DNA of 64,000 nt from Homoserinimonas sp. OAct 916 (GCF_003260275.1 NZ_QJHB01000005.1:1-64000), one strand, 5' to 3'; numbered from the stretch's first letter, positions 43,271-52,849 are shown. The notes: a model not told the origin generated them from the sequence alone. A program made the numbers and translations.

Positions 43271-44892
43271 ACACCGTGACCACCACCGGCCAAACCCGCA
43301 CTGCTGCTGCACCCCGCGAGGGCGGTTTCACCGCAGCAGCTGCGGGGTACATCGACGACCGCACCAAGATCTCTGTCGTCGTTCGTGACTATGGTCGCAA
43401 GATCTTCCCCGACCACTGGTCGTTCCTGCTCGGAGAGGTCGCGCTGTACAGCTTCGTCGTGATCCTGCTCTCGGGCAGCTTCCTGACGTTCTTCTTCCAG
43501 GCGTCGATGACCCAGCTGGTCTATGACGGCTCCTTCGTGCCGCTCAAGGGAATCACGATGTCGGCTGCGATGCAATCGACGGTGGATATCTCCTTCGACG
43601 TTCGCGGCGGCCTGCTGATGCGCCAGGTACACCACTGGGCGGCCCTGCTGTTCGTGGCTGCAATCGGCCTGCACATGCTGCGCATCTTCTTCACGGGTGC
43701 GTTCCGCAAGCCGCGCGAACTGAACTGGGTCATCGGTTTCGTCCTGTTCATCCTGGCCATGGCCGAAGGCTTCACCGGCTACTCGCTCCCGGATGACCTG
43801 CTCTCCGGCAACGGACTGCGCATCATCGACGGAATGGTCAAGGGCATCCCGATAATCGGAACCTGGACCTCGTTCCTGATATTCGGTGGAGAGTTCCCGG
43901 GCGAAGACATTGTCGGGCGACTGTATTCCCTGCACATACTGTTCCTGCCGGCGCTCGTCGTCGCATTCATCGCGCTGCATCTGTTGTTCGTGGTCACCCA
44001 CAAGCACACCCAGTTCCCCGGAGCCGGGCGCACGCAGGACAACGTGGTCGGCTACCCGGTGATGCCGGTGTACGCAGCGAAGGCCGGTGGGTTCTTCTTC
44101 ATCGTCTTCGGTGTGATCATGTTGATCTCATCGCTGTTCTCGATCAACGCGGTATGGGTCTACGGGCCATACGACCCATCGCCGATCTCTGCCGGTACCC
44201 AACCGGACTGGTATATCGGATTCCTCGATGGTGCGCTGAGGCTGGTGCCACCAGGCTGGGAGTTCGTCTGGCTGGGATTCACCTGGTCGTTCAACATCCT
44301 GATGCCCATGATCATCATCGGGATCTTCATCGCGGTCGTGATGTTCTATCCGTTCATCGAAGGCTGGATCACGGGAGACAAGCGCGAGCACCACTTGCTG
44401 GACCGCCCGCGCAACGCCCCGACCCGCACTGCCATCGGTGCTGCCGGAGTCACGTTCTACGCAGTCCTCTGGGCGGCAGCGAGCTCCGACCTGATCGCGA
44501 CGCACTTCCATCTGGCGATCGAGGGCGTGACGCACACGCTTCAGGCACTGTTGTTCGTCGGGCCGCTCATCGCCTTCGTCCTCACGAAGCGCACGTGCCT
44601 CGCCCTGCAACGCAAGGACCGCTCGATCGCCCTGCACGGCTACGAGTCGGGTCGGATCGTGCGCCTGCCTGGTGGCGAGTACATCGAGGTGCACCAGCCG
44701 GCCGACGAGTACCAGAAGTGGGAGCTAGTCAGCTACAACGAATACAAGCCGTTGATGCTGCGGCCGAACGCCGAGGGCAAGATCACCATGGCCGAGCGCA
44801 CCCGCGCAGGACTGTCGCGGTGGTTCTTCGAGGACCGCATCGCGCCGGCCTCGCAGACCGAGATCGAGGCTTCGCACGGAGATCATCACTAA
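43267..44892 (+). CDS. qcrB: Cytochrome b subunit QcrB
   Basis: A 541-residue menaquinol-oxidising cytochrome b. It has the haem-ligand pairs in RQVHHWAALLFVAAIGLHMLR and in LHILFLPALVVAFIALHLLFVVTHKHTQFPG, the MAEGFTGYSLPDDLLSG Qo-region segment, and a PDWYIGF motif. The C-terminal ~100 residues form the hydrophilic actinobacterial extension (YIEVHQPADEYQKWELV). Last gene of the operon; a UUCG hairpin follows 26 nt downstream. Confidence 0.95.
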   Translation: MNTVTTTGQTRTAAAPREGGFTAAAAGYIDDRTKISVVVRDYGRKIFPDHWSFLLGEVALYSFVVILLSGSFLTFFFQASMTQLVYDGSFVPLKGITMSAAMQSTVDISFDVRGGLLMRQVHHWAALLFVAAIGLHMLRIFFTGAFRKPRELNWVIGFVLFILAMAEGFTGYSLPDDLLSGNGLRIIDGMVKGIPIIGTWTSFLIFGGEFPGEDIVGRLYSLHILFLPALVVAFIALHLLFVVTHKHTQFPGAGRTQDNVVGYPVMPVYAAKAGGFFFIVFGVIMLISSLFSINAVWVYGPYDPSPISAGTQPDWYIGFLDGALRLVPPGWEFVWLGFTWSFNILMPMIIIGIFIAVVMFYPFIEGWITGDKREHHLLDRPRNAPTRTAIGAAGVTFYAVLWAAASSDLIATHFHLAIEGVTHTLQALLFVGPLIAFVLTKRTCLALQRKDRSIALHGYESGRIVRLPGGEYIEVHQPADEYQKWELVSYNEYKPLMLRPNAEGKITMAERTRAGLSRWFFEDRIAPASQTEIEASHGDHH

Positions 44893-44917
44893 GAGTAGTT
44901 ACAGTAGCTCAGTTCTG

Positions 44918-44957
44918 CAGCAAAGGGTCCCGGCGTTCGCGCCGGGGCCCTTTGCTG
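44918..44957 (+). terminator. Terminator-like 18-bp hairpin after qcrB
   Basis: Arms at 44918-44935 and 44940-44957 pair with one mismatch around a TTCG tetraloop. No T-run follows, but stem length and the UUCG loop favour transcription stop or mRNA protection for ctaE-qcrCAB. Confidence 0.7.
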
Positions 44958-45239
44958 TGAGGCGGCGTAGTCGGGTGCGACGATGTCGGGTGCGGCGATG
45001 TCGCTGAGCTGATCTTCCTTGAGCTCGCGCCACGTGGAACGCTTCGCTCCTGATCGATCTGCAGCGAAGCGCGCCACCTGGCGCGCGCCTGCTCAGCGGC
45101 CTCGCGCGTCAACTCCTGAGGCGATGTAGGAGCGCACGTGGGCCGCCCTCGGGACGACCACGTGGGCCGCGCTCGGGACGACGAGGGCGCTACGGTCGTG
45201 GGCCGTCACGCGACTGTGAGGAGTACGAAGGCACGTACC
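44958..45239. other. Gap without gene; holds a 24-nt tandem repeat
   Basis: No supportable coding frame. Two 24-nt units at 45135-45158 and 45159-45182 (CACGTGGGCC...GGGACGAC, one mismatch) are the only clear structure. Confidence 0.6.
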
Positions 45240-45449
45240 CTACGCTTTGGTCAGTGCGCTGCCCTTGTGCATTGCGACATGGTCGGTCTTGTCGCTCGTG
45301 ATCTCATACTGGGGGTCGTCCTCGCTGCAATGGCGGGTGTACCCCTTGAACTGGAAGTCACTGGTGTGCTTCTTGGTTATTGTGCCGCTCACGCGCCCTG
45401 CTTCTGAGTTCCACGACACGTGGTCACCCAGAGCGAACTTCTTGGACAT
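45240..45449 (-). CDS. DUF2945 (HVA1/TUDOR-like) small protein
   Basis: A 69-residue protein with FALGDHVSWNSEAGRVSGTITKK, DFQFKGYTRHCSEDDPQYEI and DHVAMHKGSALTKA. This matches the small beta-barrel DUF2945 family (hypervirulence-associated, TUDOR-like). Molecular role unknown. GGGAGGG precedes the ATG. It sits alone between the two converging respiratory operons. Confidence 0.88.
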   Translation of the reverse strand: MSKKFALGDHVSWNSEAGRVSGTITKKHTSDFQFKGYTRHCSEDDPQYEITSDKTDHVAMHKGSALTKA

Positions 45450-45600
45450 ACGTTGCCCTCCCTCGAATCATGTGTGCCGGTGCACCGACCATACTCCGCA
45501 TTCGTACGTTCCGCATGCACCCACCAGGGCGACGATTCAGGCTGACGGGGTCACGGGACGTCTAGGAGCCGCGGCTGGTGTCTCTTCCTGAAATTCAGTG

Positions 45601-45696
45601 TTTCCCGGCGGTACGCGAGTGGGGCCCGTTGGTTTCCCGGCGGTACGCGAGTGGGGCCCGTTGGTTTCCCAGCGGTACGCGAGTGGGACCCGTTGG
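45601..45696. repeat. 32-nt tandem repeat, 3 copies
   Basis: Units at 45601-45632, 45633-45664 and 45665-45696 begin TTTCCCGGCGGTACGCGAGT. The first two are identical and the third has two changes. It lies downstream of ctaF in a 306-bp gap with no gene. Confidence 0.95.
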
Positions 45697-45705
45697 TGCC
45701 TGGGC

Positions 45706-45741
45706 AAACGAAAGCGGCCGGCCCCCGAAGGGACCGACCGC
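45706..45741 (-). terminator. Intrinsic terminator of ctaCDF
   Basis: On the minus strand GCGGTCGGTCCC pairs with a GGGGCCGGCCGC-type arm around TTCG and is followed by TTTCGTTTG. It begins 14 nt after the ctaF stop. Confidence 0.8.
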
Positions 45742-45755
45742 CTGTCGTGATGCCT

Positions 45756-46178
45756 TTAGCGGGCGAAGTATCCGCGGTAGTACTCGTACACCCAACCGAC
45801 GATGGTTATCGCAATCAGTGTGACGCCGATGTAGGCGATCCAGAACCCGACCGCGATACCCAGAAAGAGCAGTGCGACTGCGGCGGCGAGGGCGATCGGC
45901 CACCAGCTCCACGGGCTGAAGTGTCCGAGCTCGGGGTCTCCGTCATCGATGTTCGCGGTGCTGATGTCCTCGGGCAGCTCCGCACCCTGGCCGCGGTGTA
46001 CCAGCTTGAGGTAGAACGCGATGAAGACGAACATGACCGCGAGCAGACCGAGGGCAATCGTGCCGGCCCACTCGATAGTGTGGTGGAACGGATCCGACAG
46101 GCTCCACACGGCGTAGAGCACTGTTGAAAAAGCGTAGAACGCGGCCAGTATCCAAAAAACATTCGTGCTCGTTCTCAC
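45756..46178 (-). CDS. ctaF: Cytochrome c oxidase subunit IV CtaF
   Basis: A 140-residue actinobacterial oxidase subunit with four membrane helices: FWILAAFYAFSTVLYAVWSL, GTIALGLLAVMFVFIAFYL, WWPIALAAAVALLFLGIAVG and IGVTLIAITIVGWVYEYYRGYFAR. It stabilises the aa3 core and the supercomplex. Starts 1 nt after the ctaD stop, so it is translationally linked to ctaD. Confidence 0.93.
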   Translation of the reverse strand: MRTSTNVFWILAAFYAFSTVLYAVWSLSDPFHHTIEWAGTIALGLLAVMFVFIAFYLKLVHRGQGAELPEDISTANIDDGDPELGHFSPWSWWPIALAAAVALLFLGIAVGFWIAYIGVTLIAITIVGWVYEYYRGYFAR

Positions 46179-46179
46179 G

Positions 46180-47928
46180 CTACTTCACCTCTCCGTCGAA
46201 CTTGTCGTAGACCGTAGCTTCCGGCGCATCCTTCATCGGGCCGATCCCGACAGGCATGCCAACTTCTGGGTGATTCAGGTCGAAAGCAGGAGACTCGCTA
46301 CGAATCCTTGGAATCGAGGTGAAGTTGTGCCGTGGCGGCGGGCAACTGGTCGCCCACTCGAGCGACCGGCCGTGGCCCCAGGGGTCGTTCACCGTGACCT
46401 TCGGCGCACTGCGATGGGTGATGTACACGTTCAGGAAGAACGGGATCATCGACGCACCGAGAATCATCGCGCCCACAGTTGACAGCTGGTTCATCCAGGT
46501 GAAGCCATCGGTGGGAAGGTAGCTCGCGTAGCGACGCGGCATCCCGATGACACCAAGCCAGTGCTGGATGAGGAACGTGGTGTGGAAGCCGATGAACAGC
46601 AACCAGAAGTGCCACTTGCCGAGGGTCTCGTTGAGCATGCGCCCGGTCCACTTGGGCCACCAGAAGTAGAACCCACTGAACATGGCGAACACGACGGTAC
46701 CGAACACGACGTAGTGGAAGTGCGCCACAACGAAGTAGGAGTCCGTCACGTGGAAGTCAAGCGGCGGCGAGGCCAGGATGACACCGGTGAGGCCACCGAA
46801 GGTGAAGGTGAGCAGGAAGCCGATCGCCCACATCATGGGGGTCTCGAACGTCACTGAGCCCCGGAACATCGTTCCGATCCAGTTGAAGATCTTCACCCCA
46901 GTGGGCACCGCGATGAGCATCGACAACAGGGAGAAGAACGGCAGCAACACCGATCCGGTCGCGTACATGTGGTGAGCCCACACCGTCACAGACAGCGCGG
47001 CGATCGCGATCGTCGCGAAGATCAGGGTCTTGTAACCGAAGATGGGTTTGCGGCTGAATACGGGGAACACTTCTGTCACGATGCCGAAGAATGGCAACGC
47101 GATGATGTAGACCTCCGGATGCCCGAAGAACCAGAACAGGTGTTGCCACAGCATTGCCCCGCCGTTGGCGGCGTCGTAGATGTGCGCACCGAAGATCCGG
47201 TCAGCGGCCAGAGCCAGCAGCGCGGCAGCCAGAACCGGGAACACCATGATCACGAGGATCGCGGTGACCAGCGTGTTCCACGTGAAGATCGGCATCCGGA
47301 ACATGGTCATACCCGGTGCCCGCAACGTGATGATCGTCGCAATGAAGTTCACCGAACCGAGGATCGTACCGAAGCCACCGAGGGCCAGACCCATCACCCA
47401 CAGGTCACCACCCGCGCCTGGCGAGAACGTGGCGCTGGATAGTGGAGCATAGGCGAACCAGCCGAAAGCTGCGGCACCCTGCGGTGTGAGGAAGCCCGCG
47501 ACCGCGATGAGGCCACCGAAGCTGTAGAGCCAGTACGCGAACGCATTGAGCCTCGGGAACACTACGTCGGGAGCACCGATCTGCAACGGCATGATGACGT
47601 TGGCGAAGCCGGCGAACAGGGGTGTCGCGAACAGCAGCAACATGATGGTGCCGTGCATCGTGAACATCTGGTTGTACTGCTCTTTGGTGGCCAGCAGCTC
47701 AAGGCCCGGCTCGAACAGCTGGGCGCGCATGATCAGGGCCATCACGCCACCGATGCAGAAGAAGATGAACGAGGTGACCAGGTACATGTACCCGATCATT
47801 TTGTGGTCCGTCGTCGTGACAATGTTGACGAGCAGGTGCCCCTTGGTCTGCGCCTTGGCCGTCCCCTGGGAGCTGGGAGGTGTTCCGGGAGCAGTTGCCT
47901 GACCCGGCGCCGTTGTCGTTGTAGTCAT
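46180..47928 (-). CDS. ctaD: Cytochrome c oxidase subunit I CtaD
   Basis: A 582-residue haem-copper subunit with twelve helices. Visible are the low-spin haem histidine in [14 protein letters not shown], the Tyr-His cross-link motif [17 protein letters not shown], the CuB histidines in AHHMYATG, and [11 protein letters not shown]. The C-terminal tail after helix XII ([16 protein letters not shown]) is hydrophilic. It reduces O2 and pumps protons. Lies 11 nt after ctaC. Confidence 0.97.
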   Translation of the reverse strand: MTTTTTAPGQATAPGTPPSSQGTAKAQTKGHLLVNIVTTTDHKMIGYMYLVTSFIFFCIGGVMALIMRAQLFEPGLELLATKEQYNQMFTMHGTIMLLLFATPLFAGFANVIMPLQIGAPDVVFPRLNAFAYWLYSFGGLIAVAGFLTPQGAAAFGWFAYAPLSSATFSPGAGGDLWVMGLALGGFGTILGSVNFIATIITLRAPGMTMFRMPIFTWNTLVTAILVIMVFPVLAAALLALAADRIFGAHIYDAANGGAMLWQHLFWFFGHPEVYIIALPFFGIVTEVFPVFSRKPIFGYKTLIFATIAIAALSVTVWAHHMYATGSVLLPFFSLLSMLIAVPTGVKIFNWIGTMFRGSVTFETPMMWAIGFLLTFTFGGLTGVILASPPLDFHVTDSYFVVAHFHYVVFGTVVFAMFSGFYFWWPKWTGRMLNETLGKWHFWLLFIGFHTTFLIQHWLGVIGMPRRYASYLPTDGFTWMNQLSTVGAMILGASMIPFFLNVYITHRSAPKVTVNDPWGHGRSLEWATSCPPPRHNFTSIPRIRSESPAFDLNHPEVGMPVGIGPMKDAPEATVYDKFDGEVK

Positions 47929-47939
47929 CGGAATAACCT

Positions 47940-48824
47940 CTACTTCTCGGATGCGTCAGGCGCTGTGACACCCGGCAGGTTCGTGTTGCGGTCGAATTCA
48001 ACGCCCAGCTGGCCTACATAGCCGGCAGCACGGAGGGATGCGATGTGCGCGTCGTATTCGGCCTGCGACACGACTTTCACGTCAAACAGCATCAACGAGT
48101 GGTATTCACCGCAGAGCTCAGCACACTTACCCATGAAGGTGCCTTCACGCTCAGGAATGATCGACATGTAGTTGGTCTTGCCGGGCAGGACGTCCTTCTT
48201 GTACAGGAAGTCGGGAACCCAGAACGAGTGCACCACGTCTCGAGAATCGAGAATGATCTCGACCGACTTGTTGACCGGAAGATACAGGGTCGGGAGCAAT
48301 GCCTCATCGATCGAGCCCTGCGGCCCGGTATCGATTGGCTGCGCCTGGATCCCCGGTGAGTAGACGTCTTCGTTGACATAGTTGAAGTCCCACGCCCACT
48401 GCTTGGCGAGCAGGTGGATCGTTACGTCTGGGTTGTCGAACCGGGTCTCGATCTCATACGAGTCTCTGGCCGAGAAGGAGAAGAAACCGATCACGAGGAT
48501 CAGCGGGATCACCGTGTAGAAGATCTCGATCGGCATGTTGTAACGCAGCTGCACGGGAAGACCGGTCTGGCCCTTACGCCTGCGGTAGACGACCATGACC
48601 CAGATCGTGAGACCCCAGGCGACAAGGCCGACCACCAACAGGACGGTCCAGGATGTCACCCACAGACCGGTGATCCGGTCGGTCTGGTTCGTGGCCGGCG
48701 GCGCACCTTCAATGTGCCCGGGCAGGTACCCGTTCAGTTGAGCCTGGGTACAACCAGCCAGGACAAAAGCCAACGCGGCTGCTGCCGGAATCGCAGCCCA
48801 TCGGAATCGACGTGTAGATCGCAC
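47940..48824 (-). CDS. ctaC: Cytochrome c oxidase subunit II CtaC
   Basis: A 294-residue CuA subunit. A signal peptide ends in LAGC (lipobox), suggesting lipid anchoring in addition to two helices ([21 protein letters not shown] and [17 protein letters not shown]). The CuA centre is formed by [11 protein letters not shown] and [12 protein letters not shown]. It takes electrons from QcrC. The GTG at 48824 has GAAGGG 6 nt upstream and is preferred over a TTG 33 nt earlier. Confidence 0.95.
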   Translation of the reverse strand: MRSTRRFRWAAIPAAAALAFVLAGCTQAQLNGYLPGHIEGAPPATNQTDRITGLWVTSWTVLLVVGLVAWGLTIWVMVVYRRRKGQTGLPVQLRYNMPIEIFYTVIPLILVIGFFSFSARDSYEIETRFDNPDVTIHLLAKQWAWDFNYVNEDVYSPGIQAQPIDTGPQGSIDEALLPTLYLPVNKSVEIILDSRDVVHSFWVPDFLYKKDVLPGKTNYMSIIPEREGTFMGKCAELCGEYHSLMLFDVKVVSQAEYDAHIASLRAAGYVGQLGVEFDRNTNLPGVTAPDASEK

Positions 48825-48954
48825 CAGTGACCCTTCAAAAACTCGTGAACAGTTCAATTACAACTGTATTTGCTCAGTACACACCCTACCGGGCGACACG
48901 CGCCTCATCGTGCACTTAGGAACCTCAGCTTAACCGATTTCCGGCCAGAATTCC

Positions 48955-49347
48955 CTAGTTGAACGAGTCTCCGCAGGCACAACTGCCTCCGGCGTTGGGG
49001 TTGTCAATAGTGAATCCCTGCTTCTGAATGGTGTCTTCAAAGTCGATGGTGGCCCCGGAAAGGTACGGAACACTCATCTTGTCCACGACAACGCCCACCC
49101 CGTCGAAATCGACGCTCACGTCGTCGTCAAGGGTGCGTTCGTCGAAGAACAATTGATAGATCAGGCCGGAACATCCTCCCGGTTGCACGGCTATGCGCAG
49201 GCGCAGATCGTCTCGGCCTTCTTGGGCCAGGAGGCTCTTGACCTTGCCGATCGCGGTATCGGTGATGTCGACCCCGTGCGCGGGGGCGTCGACAGCCTGA
49301 GCGTCACCGAGTTCTGTCAGGGTGTCGTTGGTCGTCGTGTCGGTCAT
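48955..49347 (-). CDS. erpA: Iron-sulfur cluster carrier ErpA/HesB-IscA family
   Basis: A 130-residue A-type carrier. Its three cysteines are all present: C59 in GGCSG and C123/C125 in SCACGDSFN. A 25-residue polar N-terminal extension precedes the fold. It delivers Fe-S clusters to client proteins; the Rieske protein is a plausible one given the neighbourhood. GGAG precedes the ATG. Transcribed towards M20 dipeptidase's opposite side, upstream of ctaC on the same strand reading away from it. Confidence 0.93.
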   Translation of the reverse strand: MTDTTTNDTLTELGDAQAVDAPAHGVDITDTAIGKVKSLLAQEGRDDLRLRIAVQPGGCSGLIYQLFFDERTLDDDVSVDFDGVGVVVDKMSVPYLSGATIDFEDTIQKQGFTIDNPNAGGSCACGDSFN

Positions 49348-49522
49348 GAATGCTCCTTGCCCATCGTTGCCGCCGGGCGCGATGCTCCGGCGGATTCGTT
49401 ACCTGAATCTTACCCGCGACAGCCGAAAGACCGCTGATTCGGTATGCGATCGAAAGGACGCGGGAATGCAGGTCGGTGGTTCCTGGGGCGCTTCGCGGGC
49501 GCCCTGCCCACTACAGTCGGGC

Positions 49523-50962
49523 TCAGGCCCGCTCGTTCAGCCGGACCAGGAGCAGAGCCTCGGTGAGGATCGCCCGTTCGAACACGCCGAGGTGCAGCGA
49601 CTCGTTGGGGCTGTGGGCCCGGGAATCCGGATCCTCGACTCCGGTCACCAGAATCTCCGCCTCGGGGAAGACCCGTACGAGGTCGGAGATGAACGGGATC
49701 GAACCGCCGATCCCCGCTTCAACAGGTTCCGCTCCCCAGGCATCCTTCATCGCCCGCTTCGCTTCGGCGACCGCCCACCCCGACGTGTCGACCAGGAACG
49801 GCTGCCCCTGGTCGACCTCGGAGATGACGACCTGGGCGCCGAAGGGGGCGTTCGCCTTCACATGCTCTTCGACAGCCCGGTAGGCGTCTGCGGAGTCCTG
49901 TCCGGGGGCGACCCGCACACTGACCCGCGCCGCGATCTCCGGTGAAAGCGTGTTGGAGGCGTTCGCCACCGTCGGCGCGTCAATCCCGGTCACCGTGATC
50001 GCCGGCTGCGCCCACAACCTGCTGAGGATGGTGCCATCGCCGATGGGGCTCACCCCATCGGCCAGACCCGCCTCCAGGCGAAGCTGGGCCTCGTCGTAGT
50101 CGGGGGTCTCCATCTCATACCGGTTGAGGCCGGCCACCGCCACCGAGCCCTGTTCATCGTGCAGCGTGGCCAATAATCGGATCATGGCGAGCATGCCGTC
50201 GGGCACCGCTCCCCCGAACATGCCCGAATGCGAGGCGTGCTTCAACGTGCGCACGGAGAGCTTGAAGGTGACGTTTCCGCGCAGTGCGACCGTCAGCGCC
50301 GGCGTTTCGGTGTCCCAGTTGTCTGAGTCGGCGACGACAATGACGTCGGCGGCGAGTTCATCACGATTGTCGGCCAGGAAGTTCGCGAAGGAGCGCGAAC
50401 CGAACTCCTCCTCCCCCTCGATGAAGAGGGCGAGCCCCAGATCGAAGTCTGCACCCGCTGCGGCGACCAGCGCGCGAATCGACGCGACATGCGCCATCAC
50501 ACCGGCCTTGTCATCGGCGGCACCCCGGCCGTACAGGCGCCCGGAACGGGTGACCGGGTCGAAGGGAGCTGAATCCCAATCCTCGTCCTTACCGGGTGGC
50601 TGCACGTCGTGGTGGGCGTAGAGCATCACCGTCGGTCGCCCGTTGCGGGCAGCCCGCGTGGCGAGAACTGCGGGCTGTCCGAGCACGTCGGCCTCGCCGA
50701 TCCGGGCCTGTTTGATCTGAACCGTATCGAACACATCCAGCCCTCTGACCAGTTCGGCCACCGCCTCGGCGCTGGCAGCCACGTGTTGCGGATCAAACGC
50801 GTCCCAGGACACAGACGGGATGCGCACCAGCGCTTTCAACTCGTCGATCGCCTGGTCGAGCCCGGCAATCACCGCTCTCCGAGCTGCCGATTCGGTGGCA
50901 CTGGCGCCTCCGAGCACTGAACCGCCGGTATTTGTGTCCTGGGTCTGCTCTGATTCGGTCAT
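49523..50962 (-). CDS. M20 family dipeptidase
   Basis: A 479-residue zinc hydrolase of the PepV/CNDP-like dipeptidase group. It has YAHHDVQP (metal His and Asp), LYGRGAADDKAGVMAH (bridging Asp), FIEGEEEFGS (general base and ligand), VVADSDNW (Asp ligand) and a C-terminal AHSPNESLHL with the last histidine. Longer than the M20 protein at 0.5 kb and of a different subfamily. A TAAGAT box lies 7 nt before the ATG, suggesting a leaderless mRNA. Divergent from the DUF3043 gene by 39 nt. Confidence 0.92.
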   Translation of the reverse strand: MTESEQTQDTNTGGSVLGGASATESAARRAVIAGLDQAIDELKALVRIPSVSWDAFDPQHVAASAEAVAELVRGLDVFDTVQIKQARIGEADVLGQPAVLATRAARNGRPTVMLYAHHDVQPPGKDEDWDSAPFDPVTRSGRLYGRGAADDKAGVMAHVASIRALVAAAGADFDLGLALFIEGEEEFGSRSFANFLADNRDELAADVIVVADSDNWDTETPALTVALRGNVTFKLSVRTLKHASHSGMFGGAVPDGMLAMIRLLATLHDEQGSVAVAGLNRYEMETPDYDEAQLRLEAGLADGVSPIGDGTILSRLWAQPAITVTGIDAPTVANASNTLSPEIAARVSVRVAPGQDSADAYRAVEEHVKANAPFGAQVVISEVDQGQPFLVDTSGWAVAEAKRAMKDAWGAEPVEAGIGGSIPFISDLVRVFPEAEILVTGVEDPDSRAHSPNESLHLGVFERAILTEALLLVRLNERA

Positions 50963-50969
50963 ACCGGTA

Positions 50970-50975
50970 ATCTTA
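50970..50975 (-). promoter_or_regulatory. -10 box of leaderless dipeptidase gene
   Basis: TAAGAT on the minus strand, 7 nt before the ATG at 50962. Confidence 0.4.
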
Positions 50976-51001
50976 AGGCAGAGACGAACTCAAGGACTGA
51001 T

Positions 51002-51577
51002 GTGGCCAAGAAGACTAACCCGACCAACCTGCCTGACCCTGCCAAGCCCGAGGTGCCCCCGACGGGGAAGGGTGCGCCCACACCGACCCGCAAACAGCAG
51101 GAGGCGGCGCTCATGCGTCCGCTGGTTTCCGGCGATCGCAAACAGGCGAACAAAGACGCCCGGGCGAAGATGAGCCATGCCCGCGACCGCGCGCGGGTGG
51201 GAATGGCTGCTGGCGAGGAGAAATTCTTGCCGGAGAGGGACAAGGGTGCCCAACGGCGGTTCGTTCGCGACTGGGTGGATGCCCGCTTCAATGTGGGCGA
51301 GTTCATGATCCCCATCATGTTCGTGGTGATCATTTTGACCTTCCTGCCCGACCTGACCATCCAGAGCGTGGGCATCCTGGTGCTGTGGATCTTCTTCGCG
51401 GCCGCCGTGCTCGACTGCATCTGGCTGAGTATGCGGGTGAAAGCGAAGATCAAGGAGCGCTTCAAGGTCGAGACCGCGCAGAAGGGCACCGCCTGGTACG
51501 CATCCATGCGGGCCCTGCAGCTGCGGGTGATGCGCCTGCCGAAGCCCCAGGTCAAGCGCGGCCAGTACCCGGCCTGA
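51002..51577 (+). CDS. DUF3043 family membrane protein
   Basis: A 191-residue actinobacterial protein: a Lys/Pro-rich N-terminus with KGAPTPTRKQQEAAL, a basic segment RDWVDARFNVGEF, two membrane helices (about 100-118 and 121-142, MIPIMFVVIILTFLP and GILVLWIFFAAAVLDCIWL), and a basic C-terminus ending RLPKPQVKRGQYPA. This is the conserved DUF3043 layout; function unknown. GTG start with AAGGA upstream. Confidence 0.9.
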   Translation: MAKKTNPTNLPDPAKPEVPPTGKGAPTPTRKQQEAALMRPLVSGDRKQANKDARAKMSHARDRARVGMAAGEEKFLPERDKGAQRRFVRDWVDARFNVGEFMIPIMFVVIILTFLPDLTIQSVGILVLWIFFAAAVLDCIWLSMRVKAKIKERFKVETAQKGTAWYASMRALQLRVMRLPKPQVKRGQYPA

Positions 51578-51652
51578 GATCGGCTCGCTGATCCTGGCGG
51601 TGGTGGCAGATTCGGCGCTGATCGACGATCGGCGTTCACGGTGAGTGTGCGG

Positions 51653-52687
51653 TCAGCGCCCTTGCCGCAACGCGAGCAGACCGCGATTGATCTGCCTCGC
51701 CCACAACGGACCCTGGTAGATGAACCCCGAGTAGCCCTGCACCAGCGTCGCGCCGGCATCCAGCCGCTCCTCGACCTGGGCGGCAGTCTCTACTCCCCCG
51801 ACCGAGATGACGCAGAGCGAGGCGGGCACCACAGCTCGAATCAGCTTCAGCACCTCGAGGGAGCGCGCGTACAGTGGTGCCCCGGAGAGACCGCCAGCGC
51901 CTGCAGCGGCGACCAGGGAGGCCGGTGACTCGAGGTGTTCGCGGCTCAGGGTCGTATTGGTCGCGATGATGCCTTCCAAGCCGAGAGTGACCACCAGTTG
52001 CGCGACCGTGCGAACCTCGTCATCAGTGAGGTCCGGCGCGATCTTGACCAATAGGGGGGTGTCGAGCGTGGCCTCTTTGACTGCGGTCAACAGTGGCGCG
52101 AGTTGTTCCAACTCCTGCAGCCCGCGAAGACCTGGGGTGTTCGGGCTCGACACGTTGACCACCAGATAGTCGGCATGGCCGGCGAGAAGGCGCGCGCTGG
52201 TGACGTAGTCGGCGGTGGCATCGGCTACATCCACAACCCGGCTCTTGCCGATGTTGACGCCGATCACCGGCCGGGTGCGCCTGCGGCGGAGCGCGGCCAG
52301 TCTCGGCTGGGCTGATTCGGCGCCCTCATTGTTGAAACCCATCCGGTTGATCACCGCACGGTCAGCGACCAGGCGAAACAGCCGGGGTTTCTCGTTGCCA
52401 GCTTGCGCCAACGCCGTGATCGTGCCCACTTCGATGTGTCCGAACCCCAACTGGCCGAGACCGATGACCGCCCGGGCATCTTTGTCGAACCCCGCAGCGA
52501 CCCCGAACGGGCTGTCGAACCAGACGCCGAGAGCCTGCACCGCGAGACTGCGATCGGGCCGGGTGAATCGGCTGAGCAGGGCACCCAACCCGAGAGCCGG
52601 CAGGGCTCGAATCACGGCCAGTGCCAGATGGTGCGCGCGCTCCGGGTCGAGCCTGCGAAGAAGGAGTTGAAAGATCAGAGAGTACAT
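51653..52687 (-). CDS. pyrD: Dihydroorotate dehydrogenase (quinone) PyrD
   Basis: A 344-residue class 2 enzyme that oxidises dihydroorotate to orotate and passes electrons to menaquinone. An N-terminal amphipathic segment (MYSLIFQLLLRRLDPERAHH) anchors it to the membrane. FMN/active-site blocks: GVAAGFDKDA, GTITALAQAGNEKPRLFR, NRMGFNNEGA, VVNVSSPNTPGLR with the catalytic serine, LVKIAPDL and YSGFIYQGP. ATG at 52687 marks the family start. Apart from other pyr genes. Confidence 0.95.
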   Translation of the reverse strand: MYSLIFQLLLRRLDPERAHHLALAVIRALPALGLGALLSRFTRPDRSLAVQALGVWFDSPFGVAAGFDKDARAVIGLGQLGFGHIEVGTITALAQAGNEKPRLFRLVADRAVINRMGFNNEGAESAQPRLAALRRRRTRPVIGVNIGKSRVVDVADATADYVTSARLLAGHADYLVVNVSSPNTPGLRGLQELEQLAPLLTAVKEATLDTPLLVKIAPDLTDDEVRTVAQLVVTLGLEGIIATNTTLSREHLESPASLVAAAGAGGLSGAPLYARSLEVLKLIRAVVPASLCVISVGGVETAAQVEERLDAGATLVQGYSGFIYQGPLWARQINRGLLALRQGR

Positions 52688-52711
52688 TGCTGCCCAGACT
52701 ATCGGGCGGCC

Positions 52712-52802
52712 ACACGCTGGTCTCACACGCTGGTCTCACACGCTGGTCTCACACGCTGGTCCCACACTTTGTCCCCACAAGCGTGGCCCCACAAGCGTGG
52801 CC
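52712..52802. repeat. 13-nt (x4) and 14-nt (x2) tandem repeats between nrdR and pyrD
   Basis: ACACGCTGGTCTC units start at 52712, 52725, 52738 and 52751 (last with one change). After 11 nt, CCACAAGCGTGGCC occurs at 52775 and 52789. They fill most of the 162-nt gap between the nrdR stop and the pyrD start. Confidence 0.9.
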
Positions 52803-52849
52803 CCGCACGTCGCCGCAACGGTCAGAACCGAACGATCAGAACCGATCGA

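Noticed and set aside
44909-45112. 67-codon minus-strand frame after qcrB
   Set aside because: It runs through the terminator hairpin and has Arg/Pro/Ser-rich random composition.
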